NCBI RefSeq assembly: GCF_000237925.1
Contig: NW_017386066.1
Coordinates: forward strand, 124,001 to 188,000
Source of the DNA: Schistosoma mansoni
Taxonomy: Eukaryota; Platyhelminthes; Trematoda; Strigeidida; Schistosomatidae
Direction: 5' to 3'
DNA length: 64,000 nt
How positions within the stretch are numbered: position 1 is the stretch's first letter; each line of letters opens with the position of its first letter. Below are positions 47,411 through 60,800 of this stretch, in pieces. The notes beneath the pieces were generated by a model. It did no database searches. It was given only the letters and a program-made list of their open reading frames with translations, and was not told the origin of the DNA. Made by a program: the position numbers and the translations under genes.

Positions 47411-49800
47411 TATGCTCAGACAATCGTTTATTTTTAGCAAGCACTAAGTTTAAGCATAAATAGAGACATCGTCTAACATGGCGACCACATGCACCAAACC
47501 AACGATGGACTCAAATAGACCATATTGTCATCAGTCATCGTTGGAGAGGCTCAATAGAAGATTGTCACTCGTATTGGAATACTTGTTTGGACTCTGATCA
47601 CGCTTTAATACGAGCGCGCATTTGTCTGCGCCTCAATGGACGCAGGAAAAGTACACTAAGAAGACCCACTAGGATTGAACTGGAGGACGAGAAAGCCAAA
47701 TGCGAATTCCAGAAACAACTGAGTTCACATCTAGGCAGTTCTGTAAACGAGACTGACCCAGATGCTGCTTGGAAAGACATACGAACAGCTGTGGAAACAG
47801 CAGTCACATCTATTAGTCATTTAAACCATAGGGCTCCAAAAAACCAGTGGATTTCCTCTAAGTCTATTTCACTGATGGATTCGCGTAAACTCATCCCATC
47901 AGGCTCTGAACATGATGAAGAGCGTAAAGAAATTAGATCTAGGTTAACTAGAAGTCTAAGGAACGATCGTGAGCAGTGGTGGGCAACGAATGAAAAAGAG
48001 ATGGAAAAGGCAGCGGCTGTAGGCAACACCAGGCAACTATTCAGACTAATAAAAGAAACCGGAATTAAGAAGTCAAGTGTAAGTGAGACAATCTCCGAAA
48101 AAGACGGCACTCTTATCTGCTCTCAACCTAAACGTTTAGAACGATGGGCGGAACACTTTAAGGAGCAGTTTAGCTGGCCTTCAGCTACTGCACAACTACC
48201 CACTATTCCCAGAAAAGCTGGATGGAACATTGAAGTAGGCCCCCAACTCTAGCTGAAGTTCAAAAGGCTATAGGTAATCTGAAACGAGGAAGAGCAGCTG
48301 GTCCAGATGGATTGGCTCCAGAGGTCTTTAAATATGTTGGTCCAGTTTTAGCGACCAGGTTGACTAATATTCTGGCTAAAATCTGGGAGACGGATGTAAT
48401 CCCATCCGACTGGTCACAATCACTGATTGTCCCAATATATAAAAAGGGGTCAAAATCATCCTGTGATAACCATAGAGGGATTAGTCTGACTAACATAGTA
48501 TCTAAAATACTAACCTCAATAATTATCGGGCGCCTAACTAAGACTCGTGAACTGCAAACAAGAGAAAATCAGACTGGCTTCAGACCTGGTCGCGGCTGTA
48601 TCGACCACATATTCACCATTCGTCAAGTTTTAGAGCACAGATATGTTTATCGGCGTTCGACAATGATAGTTTTTCTTGACTTGAAAGCAGCATTTGACTC
48701 TGTAGACCGAGAGGTTCTGTGGCAGTGTCTGTCATTGAAAGGTGTGCCTGAGAAGTACATAAACCTTGTGAAGGCTCTTTACTCGAACACTACCAGTCAA
48801 GTGAGAGCTTATGGCGAACTGTCATATGATTTTACAACCTCAAGCGGTGTACGTCAAGGCTGTCCACCATCCCCATTTTTGTTTAACTTCATTATAGACC
48901 TGTTGCTGGAAATAACACTCTCGTCGACTGAATTTACAGGAATTGATCTCCTACCAGGGGGACCACTAAGCGACTTAGAATACGCAGATGACATAGTCCT
49001 GTTTGGTGAAGACGCTGGCAAAATGTAGTCTTCTGTTGGAACTCAATAATAATGCCAGGATGTTTGGGATGCGTTTCTCCCCATCCAAATGTAAATTGGT
49101 ACTCCAAGACTGGCCTGCGTCAACACCCGACCTAAGGATAGGGAGTGAAGTAGTCGAACGCGTGGACAACTTCACTTATCTTGGAAGTCTGATCAGCCCT
49201 AATGGGTTGGTGTCTGACGAAATCTCAGCACGGATTCAAAAAGCTCGTTTGGCTTTTGCCAACTTACGTCACCTATGTCAAAGACGAGATATCCGTCTAT
49301 CAATTAAGGGACGAGTATACTGCTCAGAAGTTCGCTCTGTTCTACTTTACGGCTGTGAAACATGGCCATTAAGAGTAGAATATACTCGTAGGTTACTAGT
49401 ATTTGACCACAGATGCCTTAGAAATATTGCTCGCATCTGCTGGGATCACCGGGTAAGCAATAGCGAGATTTGACGCAGGGTATTAGGGAACGATGGTAAA
49501 TCAGTTGATGAGGTCATGAATCTTCATCGACAGGGTATTAGGGAACGATGGTAAATCAGTTGATGAGGTCATGAATCTTCATCGACTGAGATGGTTGGGC
49601 CACGTGTTACGTATGCCTGAACATCGATTACCACTACGCTCTATGATGACTAGTATTGGGGATGGTTGGAAGAGAGTTAGGGGCGTCCAAACCAAAACAT
49701 GGCATCAGTGTTTGAAGTCACTAACTTCTAGCCTGAAACATGTTGGCAGATGCAGACTACCTGGTTGGGGTCCGCGTGACTATCGTAACCAATAGTTGAA
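47411..49800 (+). pseudogene. F3 endonuclease end and reverse transcriptase, broken
   Basis: Continues the interrupted endonuclease (HRLTWRPHAPN, WTQIDHI, DSDHALIRARI). The linker (47587-48252) and RT follow: RGRAAGPDGLAPEVFK, RGISLTNIVSKIL, TGFRPGRGCIDHIF, FLDLKAAFDSVD, SGVRQGCPPSPFLFNF, YADDIVLF (about 48980), GCETWPLR and LRWLGHVLRMPEHRLP. The catalytic YADD is intact. Breaks occur near 47467, 48250, 49026 and 49470, and a 55-bp tandem duplication lies near the end. Confidence 0.82.
49476..49585 (+). repeat. Perfect 55-bp tandem duplication
   Basis: Two identical 55-bp units, 49476-49530 and 49531-49585, inside the F3 RT end (encoding the GNDGKSVDEVMNLH region). 55 is not a multiple of three, so the duplication shifts the frame. 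Confidence 0.95.
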
Positions 49801-50071
49801 GACTCTAGGTGACATGGCTCAGAATCGATCACAATGGCGTAGGTGTATACACTCTTTATCTTCCCTTAAACCTTGAGATTAAAATAGCTTCATATCTCTC
49901 TTCCTTCCTGTACTATACCCTTATATACAACCTATAATTTATATACTACCACCACCACTAAATTAACTATTTCTATGAATCCGGTGTTCATCTTGTTGTG
50001 CTAACGAGGTATGGCAACTTGGACCGATGCATATATGTGTCTGTTCCTACGTTGTAGCTTACTGACTGACT

Positions 50072-50995
50072 GTAGACAGAAACGTCAGAAAGGCAACGAC
50101 ATGCGTTCTTATACTTCCGAATTCTTACAGATCTGCTCAGCTGAACATCACATAGACGACTGTTAACGGGGATCTTCCCTAACAGCTCTTGTCCTGCCCT
50201 CATACTTAGCGTTGTGCCTACAACTTTTAGTCCGCGAGAACTAGCTATCTGGTCGCCAGATACTCCTTAGCTCTCCGTTTCGGTGAGGTGAGGTCAAGTG
50301 AATGATCACACTAGGAACCTGTATGCGTGTTTCGGAGACACAGGACACACGAATGATACGAAATTCTAAGGTTTTAGCCAAGGACTGACTTGACGTAGAG
50401 TACTTACTTTGAAGGCTACAATGTGAAGCTTAGAGAGAGGTTTCAGTAAACCCAGGACAGTGTTTCGCGTCCTAGGATCGTTGGACAAGACAACACTTGA
50501 GGAGGGGCCCAAAGAGGAGGTTCAAAGTTGATAGTAAAAGTAGGAGGAACGATAGGAAGTCAAGAGGAATGTTTATTATGAGTACAGTGATCTTGAGTGC
50601 TGTTAGGGTTATGACGGTGGCTTTCAATTCTTGGTTGCCTACACTGAGGAAGAGTTCTTTTAGAAGTACCTGAAAGGAAAACCGCGTTAGACTTGGTCCC
50701 AGTGACTTGAGAGCGTGACCACAGTGCCCAGGGAACAACTGCTTGACCATGTTCATACACGCCCCCTATGCGGCTAATTTCTGTGTTAGCTACGTACGTA
50801 CTGGGACTGTGATGCCGGAGACGGAATTCGATGGGAAAACAGCATCACTGTTATGCTAGTTGTCTGATGGGAACACCTTAGTGCTGTCACACCTCTGAAC
50901 AGTCGACAGTACGATTTTGACCCCGGACCTTTGGTTTGCTGCTTTTGATCTGACCACCCTTAAACCGACCTGTCTAGCATGGTAGGCCAAGCTAA
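50072..50995 (-). mobile_element. Outer F3 LINE copy, 5' part
   Basis: The minus-strand leader and first endonuclease half of F3, ending at 50072 just where 41255 resumes. Remnants include GKIPVNSRLC and a 5' leader matching 41350-41940. The 5' end is truncated at about 50995, so the ribozyme-like P1 is absent, but the conserved AAAGCAGCAAACC string is retained. Confidence 0.8.
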
Positions 50996-50999
50996 CTGG

Positions 51000-51558
51000 G
51001 TTGATAATATACACGTATTTCATCTGAGGACTTACTCCAACAGCAATTTCAGTCGAATGAATGAGCGACTCAGTAAACTATATGTAACCCTAACACTCTG
51101 ATAACATGAATCTAAGTCTCACATGGCGTCTGACAGAATGACTAGTACATAAAAACAGGGTCCTAGCAGATATGTGCAACGTCACACTCAAGAGTTAATC
51201 CTGAACAATTATTTACCACCAACTCGTTTTCTGTTCTTGACACTAATGCTTAGCAGATGCAATAACGAACAAAAGCGTCATAAAAATCCGATGAAATTTC
51301 ATTAACCCAGTGATTTGAGAGCGATGCAACCATCGAATAACAAAAACGTTATAAAATGATGAGTATTAGACGCACATATCAAACATTTATTCACAGAACA
51401 CTATTCTCCTTCTTATAAAAATAGCTCGACTTTCCAACCTAGATGGGAAAAATAAGTAGTTTCCGACGTGCAATCCATGACACATATGTGAACATTGAAG
51501 GATGTTTTCTTGGAATACGGTATATTGATAACATGTACGGCGGGGCTTCGTACACGTG
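51000..51558. other. Upstream region of the GFOD-type gene
   Basis: No coding exon is seen. It must contain the promoter or 5' UTR, but no TATA-like box or splice acceptor stands out. Confidence 0.4.
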
Positions 51559-53559
51559 ATGAATTCTATTAATGCAGTGGTTTGTGGTTGGAATCAAATT
51601 ACGGCATCTGTAATAAAGATGCTCAGGAGACATAAAGATGTAAATATAATTGGATACTGGTGTGAATCTCCGAATAACCAAATTCATGCGGATGTTGCTG
51701 GTATAAAAGTTATTAGTGGGGATTTTAAAGATCTAATATTAAATAAAGATATACAGTTTTTATTTCTTTGTGATACTCCGGTCAATCAACGCAATCTTTT
51801 CTCAATTGTTGATTGCTTGAGCATAGGACAGTCTACTTCGGATAAGGTATTGAAAGACATCCCTCATGTGATTATTCTTCCTCCCGTATCACCTAATTAT
51901 GATATGGATATGTTGGAGAGAACCAGGATTCGTGTCGGTTTCGCCATGCCCTTAAGACACCTGCCTTTATCTACACTTTTGTCCACTCACCTTAACTACA
52001 AATATAAAGAAATAAAAGCACTCAGTAATTACGAAATTACTCGACTCCCTACACATTGGTTATTAGGAAATATAGAAAGCATCCATATAAAATTGCGCAC
52101 GGTCAATTTCGTTGATGGTAGTGAATACTCATGGCTATGTGAGTCAGAAGAAATGGGTGGAGGGCTGCTGAATATGTTCTGTCCAGGTCTTATTGACCTC
52201 GTTTACTTCCTTTCTGGAGGGCTTCAGATAACATCGGTTACGAGTATTGGTCGAACATCCGATAGAGGAACAGACGGTCTAAGTCATCCTATTCGTCATA
52301 TCTCTGCAGATGACTATGTCACTATAATGGGCGAACTTGGCAAACCACCATTATCAGGATTTCGTAAACCAGTAGTTGTCGTAATCCTTTCAGCAGATAT
52401 CCCTTTCCCAAGAAATAGGATAAGCAGTCTCCCTGAAGCTCATTTTTATGACAATCATTGTTTCAGACTGGAAATAGAAGTTAATGGATCAACTGGTAGC
52501 TTCCTGATTGATGAAGGCAAAAGACGAATTTCATGGACCCCTCGAAAAGCCGTCTCATCAAAGTCTGGTAAACTTAACAACAAATCAGCTCATTCGGACT
52601 ACGAAAATCACTTCCATGACAAACGACTTGGAAATATGGAGGAATATGAATTAGAAAAAGAGTATATTGAGGACGTATTGGCCAGCCCTAATGGTAGTAA
52701 CGTGCCTCGAACTCAGGTTCCTACGATGCTAAACATCGATCTCGATGAGGATGGAATAACAGAAATAGTTCATCTACCATTAAAAGTAAGTTACACGAAA
52801 TAATGTTATTAATACTATCTATTATCATGTTACATTTGTTGACCATATGCTTTGTTTAGCATCCTGTATTATCTATACTATTTATTTACATCAGTCTTAT
52901 TAATCGGAGCTGACCATCAAACTGAGGTACTATGAAGTAATAGATACGTGAAACTCAATAAGGAGCCTCCATGAGTGTCAGTAGTAATTAACTCTAAATT
53001 TAATTAGGATTTTTGAGCATATAACTATGGATAACTATATATTACCTAAAGCTCCCATCAATAGGTTTAAAGCTGTAATCATCATACTGACAAAGACAGT
53101 TGTTCATCGTCACTTTAATGGTGGACCCAATTGATATTCGCAAATAGAATAGAATATTTGATTTAGTCAGGAAAATGTGCTTAAAGCTGTTTGGATAGGG
53201 CGGAGTTGTGTATGACCCGGTAATAATTTCATAATAGTATATGCCTGGACTTAAAGGTCAACCAATTTGCTTACTCTCTGTCTTTCTAACACTGTCAGAC
53301 GTTCTTTTCCGCGCAGGACTCATTAAATGACTCGAAATCAGTGGAGAGTGCTCAACATCGTTATCTATCAGCAACTGGAGAAGCGTGGACAAACTGGATC
53401 AGTGGTTTAACCAAAAACTTTTCTCCGGAGTGGAAATCATTCGAATCCCTATCGGCAGGACCTGGCCATTGGGCTTACATCCAGTCAGTTATGCACGCGA
53501 TAAGCAAGTCAACACAACTAAGATGTTGGATCGACGTACAAACTGGGAAACGCATGTGA
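51559..53559 (+). CDS. GFOD: GFOD-type oxidoreductase-domain protein, two exons
   Basis: Exon 1 is 51559-52785 and exon 2 is 53317-53559. The intron has a GTAAGT donor and a CGCGCAG acceptor and lies in phase 0, giving 489 aa. It resembles GFOD1/GFOD2 along its length: a Rossmann-like N-terminus (INAVVCGWNQITASVI), a central signature EEMGGGLLNMFCPGLIDLVY with FLSGG, then IRHISADDYVTIMGEL, and a C-terminal helix GPGHWAYIQSVMHAISKS. GFOD proteins belong to the Gfo/Idh/MocA superfamily but have no firmly known reaction. The classic GxGxxG is not evident. It is longer than the roughly 390-aa vertebrate proteins because of a Ser/Glu-rich insert before the intron. The ATG at 51559 directly precedes the conserved strand. 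It is convergent with NPLOC4. Confidence 0.82.
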
Positions 53560-53765
53560 TAGCTTTCGTAATGTTATTGCAGTGAAAATCAGGAAAAGAT
53601 ACATCTCATGGCCAAACTTTACGGAACCCAAGAAAACATGTAACATCAAATTAACAAGGATTGGTCTATGGGTTCGAAAAATCAAAACGGGTTTTTAATC
53701 GAGTCCTTGAAATTGACTTTACATTATTAACTGATTTACTACAAAGCGCTTTTTTGTGCTTATCG

Positions 53766-53771
53766 AATAAA
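53766..53771 (+). terminator. Putative GFOD polyadenylation signal
   Basis: AATAAA about 205 bp after the stop codon, the first such hexamer downstream. Confidence 0.4.
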
Positions 53772-53954
53772 CGGTTGAACTCAGGTATTTTACTTTTGCA
53801 AACTGTGAATAAGATGTAGCATTTGCAACCGCCAAGTATTCGAATATTTCCTCGCCTGCGTTGATTTAGACCCAGTAGGTTCATAATCGTATTATCATTT
53901 TATTTTAGTCTTGTATTTGTATTTTTGAAGTAAAGATGATCCCCTGTTGAGTTT

Positions 53955-54418
53955 AAGTCAGTCAGTCAAATACAATGTGGGAACAGGCACATATATGCAT
54001 CGGTCCAAGTTGCCATACCTCATTAGCACAACAAAATGAACACCAAATTCATAGAAGTAGTTAATTTAACGGTGGTAATACATAAAAGAACGATTGTATA
54101 TAAGGATATGACACAGGAAGAATTGGTTGGTAGAAAGAAAGATATAAAGCAATTTTAATCTCACGGTTTAAGGGAAGACAGACTGTATACACCTACACCA
54201 TTGTGATCGATTTTCAGCCATTTCAACCAGTCTCCAAACAGTGGTTATGATAGTCACGCGGACCCCTGCATCTATCAACATGGCTAAGACTAGAAGCTAG
54301 TGACTTCAAGGACTGATGCCACATTTTGGTTTGGCCTCCCTCAACTTTCTTCCGCCCATATCCAACACTAGTCAACATTGCGCGTCGTGCTAATCGGTTT
54401 TCAAGCATACTTAACACG
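53955..54418 (-). mobile_element. RTE-like LINE F3, 5'-truncated copy
   Basis: The minus-strand 3' end of F3: tail of GACT units at 53958-53968, then the 3' UTR (CATATATGCATCGGTCC), then the RT end (WHQSLKSLASSL). It lies between the convergent ends of the GFOD-type gene and NPLOC4. No clear target duplication. Confidence 0.75.
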
Positions 54419-54691
54419 TATGAGTAAGTAATAAAAGATTATGTCATACGGAACTGTATATAAATCGGTTTCTTAGAAAATCTTTACAACATATTCCGAA
54501 AACTCTAGATGGCTATTTCGTCAGATCACAACTTAATTAAATCTGTTCAACGTTGAGTAATTATTATTAAGAGACAAAAGTAACAGATTAATAGGAGTAC
54601 AGGGCAAGAAAAGTTCAGATGAAAAAATGGGCAATCTACAATAAATGACAAACGTTATTCACATACAAAAGAGGACGGGAAAAAGTTCTTG

Positions 54692-54697
54692 TTTATT
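54692..54697 (-). terminator. Putative NPLOC4 polyadenylation signal
   Basis: AATAAA on the minus strand about 150 nt after the TGA at 54846-54844. Confidence 0.45.
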
Positions 54698-54843
54698 TAT
54701 CCCATCCTTAGGTAAAAAGAAAAGATACACGAGCTCTAAAGAAATTGTAGATGCAGAGATAATTAGTCTTGAATAAGCGTCATTGTTACCAAGATAACTG
54801 TTCATTGATCTTTTCTGTTATCGGTTTACCACCTCAGCACACT

Positions 54844-57800
54844 TCATCCACGTCGAGGTAGGCGACACATTTCGCATTCATCAGTACCAGGACTATTATG
54901 AAAAGTACAGTGAGAACAGGCCCAGTGACTAGATTCTGAATTTCGTAGTTCTGTTGTCCCCGACGGTGTTGTTGTTTGAGATGACCAAGTTGACTTAAGC
55001 ACTGATGTTGGACCAACTCCTAAAGAAACACTAGAACTACTGAGCGCAGAACGATATGAGTCTGATTGAGTAGGCAATGGAGGACTAGGTGGCATATCTG
55101 TTATGAAATGAGAAAACAAAACAGTTGAATTCTTCGTTGATGATCGCGTTAAACATGATAAAGTCAGTCGACTTTGCAATTTATCACTAGAAATATTTTG
55201 ATAATAATGAAATATCGAAAAACTGACTACAACCGAGTATAATACTCAAATCATCCCTTGATTCATATCAAGTTTAAAAAAGTAGAATGTAGACCAGCTG
55301 TTATTTGATTTAAATTTGACAAGTACGTGACAACAGATAACTGCCAAGAGTTTCACGAAATAACATAATCAACCATATAAAAATAGCATACCATTTGCTA
55401 GTAGTATTCTACTAGATGGGGTCACAGTTAGATAGGATAATTTTAGATTAGCTCAGTTGACTAAAATAGCGCATATTTTTTAAAATTTTTATTAGTAAAA
55501 CACTACACTAGCCTAGTTTAAAATATACTAAGTACTTCACGTTAACATAGTACACATAACCCCTCAGTGAATTTACTTTAATACCTAATCAAACGACAAG
55601 TGTAACATACCATAACTAACAAATCGTTTTGGGGATAGATGATGTTATCCTAAAAATGCTATATAGCACACTACAGGCCCCCAAATGCCCTGGTACGGCC
55701 GAGAGTGGGGAGAGTCCGCTCTCCCTCTCGAAATGCTCTCACATGGCCACACGAATATATAGCCTCTGTCAGGGAAGTCCTACTCACTGACTTCTCATGG
55801 CATTACTGTTGTTTACGAAAGTGAGAGGACGAAAAGCGAATGTCCGTCGCTTTAACCGGGTTGGTGGACACGGAGGGTCCACCTAGGGGAGTTGGAAAAC
55901 CCTGATTCCAAACCAATGGTGCACATGGGCTCCAGTATCCTGAGGGAACGAATGGCGAATGAACCTGCTGTTGATCAACGGCTACCATGGGACTGCATCT
56001 CCTCACGATGCTCCACTGCCTTGTGGATCAGACCTTTAGGTCAAAGGCTCGGGGTGTGGCCCCCTAAGAAAACCACCTGCTTCGGTTTGGGCACCCGGGC
56101 AGTATCACAGCCCACACACAAATAAATGAAATGATGAATTCTATTGACGATACTACGATACTATTCTCGCTCATATTAGAAGCAAGACAATTTACACTAT
56201 TATTATTACTATTATTTACTACGTCGCTTTTTCGCTCCCTTTATTCCCAAATTGTGTATCCTTCCTTTCCAACTTATGCAGTAGCTCGCCCATGGTGGAA
56301 ACTCTGTCCTATCTAAACGATCTCCAGTCACTGTCCGGTTGAAAGTGAATGCTTCCACCGATTATGAATACTGAAGCAGTCTTTCTGAAATCGCGTACAC
56401 CGTTCAAGCTGGCTTCCTTCAACGTTCGCACACTAGTGCAGACCGGACAACAGATGGGGCTGGCTATGTCTTTAGAAAGTCTTAATGTTGATGTTTGCTG
56501 TCTATCCGAGACCCGTATTCAAGACTCTAGTGAAGTACTAAAAATTCACTCTCCATCTGTCGCTTCGAAAAGCTCGTTTCACGTGCGCTTATCCGGGGAC
56601 TCTGTGGCATCTTCGTCTGGTCTTGCAGGCGTTGGTGTTGCACTAAGCGCTAGGGCTGAGGCAGCACTAATCGATTGGATCCCCATTAACAGCCGGTTAT
56701 GTGCTGTTAGATTAGAAAGTTCCATCAAAATGAGAAGAAATCGGCGTGAGAAACGGTGTCTTTTCGTCATTTCCGTCTATGCCCCGACAGATTGCAGCCC
56801 GGATGCAATCAAGGATGAGTTTTACCACCAGTTAACAGTTCTTCTCCAGAAAGCGCGTTCGACAGATATTGTAGTATTAGCCGGAGACGTCTAGGCACAG
56901 AAGAGAGTCGTTTAGGTGGCCGATGGGGACTTGTTGGTCGCAGGACAGATAACGGGGACCGTTTGCTGCAACTGTGCACAGACCACAACCTGTTTCTGGC
57001 TAGCACTAACTTCCGGCACAGTCATCGCCGGTGTGCCACCTGGCGTCCTCCCTCTGCATCTCAAGCCTGGACTCAGATTGATCACATCGCGATCAGCTAC
57101 CGCTGGCGTGGTTGTGTACAAGACTGCCGCTCCTTTTGGAGTACCTATCTGGAGTCTGATCATGCCCTGGTCTGCGCCAATCTCACTTTACTTTTCAGTG
57201 GCCGAAGGATTTGACACCATCAACGGATGGATGTTAGTAAACTGGCTGCAACATATGATGCAAGTAAGTATCGAGTGGAGCTAGCTTCTAGGCTAGCTAC
57301 CATCCCACCGAGAAGTATAGATGAGCATAGGCTGCATCTTCACGACGCCATGAAAATGGCGAGTAAAGCCGCTTGCGGCTTCGCGAAACGTCCCGCTTAC
57401 AAGCACTGGGTTTCTTCTGGCTCCTTACAACTGATGGAAGCCCGTCGGTCTACTCCGGGTGACCGTGAGTTTGACCACAAATGAAGGATGTTACGTAATG
57501 AAATCATGCAAGCTTGCGTAAGGACCGAGAAGCCTGGTGGTCGGAGCGTGCTGATGAGATGGAAGCAGCAGCTGCATCTGGTAACTGCTGGAAGCTCTTC
57601 CAACTCATCCGAGCCACTGGCAGCAAGAAGTCTGGTGTGAGTGAAACAATCTACGAGGATGATGGGATGCCAATCACTAACATCTCTCGACGTCTTGGAC
57701 GATGGGCGGAATTTTTCGAAGGGCAGTTCAACTGGCCTGCTGCTCCGGCAACGTCAACCAGTTTGTCCTGCCCCCCATGGCCGGTGACGACTGGTCCACC

Positions 57801-60800
57801 AAACGAGGCGGAAGTCTGCACGGAACTCCAACTCTTGAAACGTTACAAATCACCGGGCCCAGATGACTTACCTCCGGCTCTTTTTAAAGATGGTGATGAC
57901 TTTCTGGCTAAGGAACTGACGGTGTTGTTTGCAAAGGTTTGGGAGCAAGAAAGTGTTCCAACATCATGGAATGAGTCGATAGTCGTTCCTATCTTTAAAA
58001 AGGGTTCACGTTGTTCCTGCAATAACTATCGGGGGATAAGTCTACTTCCGATTGAGTCCAAACTATTGGCTTCTATCATTCTTCGTAGGTTGTTTAAAAT
58101 CCGAGAACGATTGACTCGCGAGGAGCAGGCTGGTTTTCGTTCTGGTCGAGGATGCATTGATCACATCTTCACCCTCCGCCAAATGTTAGAACACTGTCAT
58201 ACTTATCGCAGGCCAACAATCGTAGTGTTTCTTGATATCAGGGCTGCCTTCGATTCGTTGGACAGGACTGTTCTCTGGGATTGTCTATTGAAGAAGGGTG
58301 TGCCTGAGAAGTTCATTAACATCTTAAGCAGAGTGAGGACATACAACCACCTTTCTCCCTTGTTCCATTCGAACAGCGGGGTTAGACAGGGTTACCCAAT
58401 CTCACCATTTCTCTTCAACTTTGCCATCGATGACATCCTGGAAACAGCTCTGATGGATGTAAGTAATGGCGGTGTGGATATGTTGCCTGGAGAACGACTT
58501 CTCGACCTTGAGTATGCGGATGATATTGTCTTACTGTGCGATAATGCTCAAGCCATGCAATCCGCACTTAATCAGTTGGCAATCAGTGTCCACAGGTACG
58601 GCATGTGCTTTGCACCCTCCAAGTGCAAAGTACTCCTACAGGACTGGCAGGATTCCCATCCTGTACTCACCCTGGATGGTGAGCAGATTGAAGTAGTTGA
58701 GAAGTTCGTGTATCTAGGTAGCTATATAAGTGCTGGTGGTGGCGTGAGTGATGAGATTGATGCACGTATAATGAAAGCCAGAGCGGCTTATGCCAATCTG
58801 GGCCATCTTTGGCGCCTTCGTGATGTTAGTCTGGCTGTAAAAGGTCGGATCTACAACGCGTCGGTGAGAGCAGTTTTGCTCTATGCTTGTGAAACCTGGC
58901 CTCTCCGAGTTGAGGATGTTAGACGTCTCTCTGTGTTCGATCATCGTTGTCTCCGAATGATTTCTGACATACAGTGGCAACACCATGTTAGTAATGCAGA
59001 GGTTCGGCATCGTGTGTTCGGGCGCAGAGACGATAATTCAATTGGTGTCACCATCTTGAAACACAGACTTCGGTGGCTTGGACATGTTTTACGAATGTCG
59101 TCCCAGAGACTTCCACGTCGTGCATTATCTGCCGACTCTGGGACTGGTTGGAAAAAGCGGAGAGGAGGTCAGTGTATGACATGGTGTCGTGGCATGAAAG
59201 AAAGCTGCAAAGAACTAGCTTCTGTTAGTCCTTCACGACTCCCTGGCTGGGGTCCGAGAGATGGTGCAACACAGTGGCTAGAGACGTAATCGGATATGGC
59301 TCAGAATAGAAGCCAGTGGCGATCCTGCTGCAACCTTCTTTTACTTTCTACATAAAGAGTGGTTCTAACTTTCTTAACTGAAAGAGTCTTCTGGTTGTAC
59401 ATTTTAGTCCGCCTTATCTTTTCATCCTTTCTCTTCCTACTTTCATTATTTTGTGTGGCGCATATGTATCTGGTGCCCTTTTGTACCAATATATATGTGT
59501 TTAAATAAAATAAAAATAAAAACATATTTATATTATGGATTATATGAAGCTAACATACACATACAAAATCAAATCATGTGGTTACAAAATTGAAACGACT
59601 AAGCAGTTTAATTCACCTAGCCCCCAAATGCCCTGGTATGGCCGAGAGTGAGGAGAGTCCGCTCTCCCTCTCGAAATGCTCTCACATGGCCACACGAATA
59701 TATAGCCTCTGTCAGGGAAGTCCTACTCACTGACTTCTCATGGCATTACTGTTGTTTACGAAAGTGAGAGGACGAAAAGCGAATGTCCGTCGCTTTAACC
59801 GGGTTGGTGGACACGGAGGGTCCACCTAGGGGAGTTGGAAAACCCTGATTCCAAACCAATGGTGCACATGGGCTCCAGTATCCTGAGGGAATGAATGGCG
59901 AATGAACCTGCTGTTGATCAACGGCTACCATGGGACTGCATCTCCTCACGATGCTCCACTGCCTTGTGGATCAGACCTTTAGGTCAAAGGCTCGGGGTGT
60001 GGCCCCCTGAGGAGAACACCTACTTCCGTTTGAGAACCTGAGCAATATCACACCCCTTACACAAATCAAATGAGATTTGTGATGCGCATATTTATTTGGT
60101 GCTTCCTTGTACCAATATTTATGTGTTTAAATAAATAAATAAATACCGGTTGTTTGAATCTTCTCATTGATATTCAAGAGTGCAATTGGTCCATCCCTTA
60201 TTGGCATTTGTGCACCTTGTGCAAATCGCTTCGATCTTGTCTTAATTCACAAGCATCATGAACAGAGATGTATGCTAGTCACCACCATATATCTGTGCTT
60301 ATAACTATGCCTTCGTTATCCTCGAAAGTCTGTCTCCTCTTAAGAAAATAACCAAGAATTAGGCCTCACAGTCAAGTCTTAAATGAATAAACAGTTGGTG
60401 ACCCATTAAATCAACTCTCATCAATCACTTATAGATATTTTGCCATGTTATCTTTCGTGTTTATACTTTGTATATAAGCAATGTCAATTAATGCGAAAAA
60501 TTTCTATTCATCTGTCTTATGGTCTTATCATTTGGATTATTTCGATCTCATGAGTATCCATTATTCGGTTACATTGTATCACTGCATATTGTCTATCGAT
60601 TAATACATTCTGTTCTTTCGTTTTAACAATCGAAAATTTGTTTTTCCAGTTATTAAAATTCTTCACTATATCACATTTACACGTAAACATATATTATGCT
60701 TATATGATTAGATCAAAGTAACTTACCGGAAACAACTGCATTAGCTAACTCTTGTACAGTAGCCCAAATTGGTGATTCTTTAGCCCATTTCTTAACAGCT

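Larger units (their letters stand above)
41256..50071 (+). mobile_element. Inner F3 LINE copy, RTE-like, carrying an insertion
   Basis: A nearly full-length F3 element: 5' leader 41256-41900, endonuclease 41960-42526, interruption by a CR1-like LINE (42527-47410), then the rest of endonuclease and RT 47411-49800, and a 3' UTR ending in ACTGACTGACTG. It is flanked by diverged repeats GTAGGCAGAAC (41245-41255) and GTAGACAGAAAC (50072-50083), which are one position in the outer F3 copy. Coding frames have about half a dozen breaks, so this copy is inactive. Motif content (EN plus RT, GCETWPLR, no separate ORF1) points to the RTE group. Confidence 0.82.
55675..59525 (+). mobile_element. RTE-like LINE F4 in the NPL4 intron
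   Basis: A full-length but inactive LINE, antisense to NPLOC4. The 5' region at 55675-56125 starts GCCCCCAAATGCCCTGG and contains a strong hairpin (GAGAG...GGAGAG TCCG CTCTCC-CTCTC, 55700-55729). Endonuclease, RT and a 3' end TTGTACCAATATATATGTGT with an A-rich AATAAA-type tail follow. F4 is a cousin of F3 (same EN and RT motif series) but has a different leader and tail. No convincing target duplication. Confidence 0.82.

Noticed and set aside
55675-55760. HDV-like ribozyme at the F4 5' end
   Set aside because: A strong hairpin exists, but I could not draw P1, P2 and P3 consistently in all three copies.
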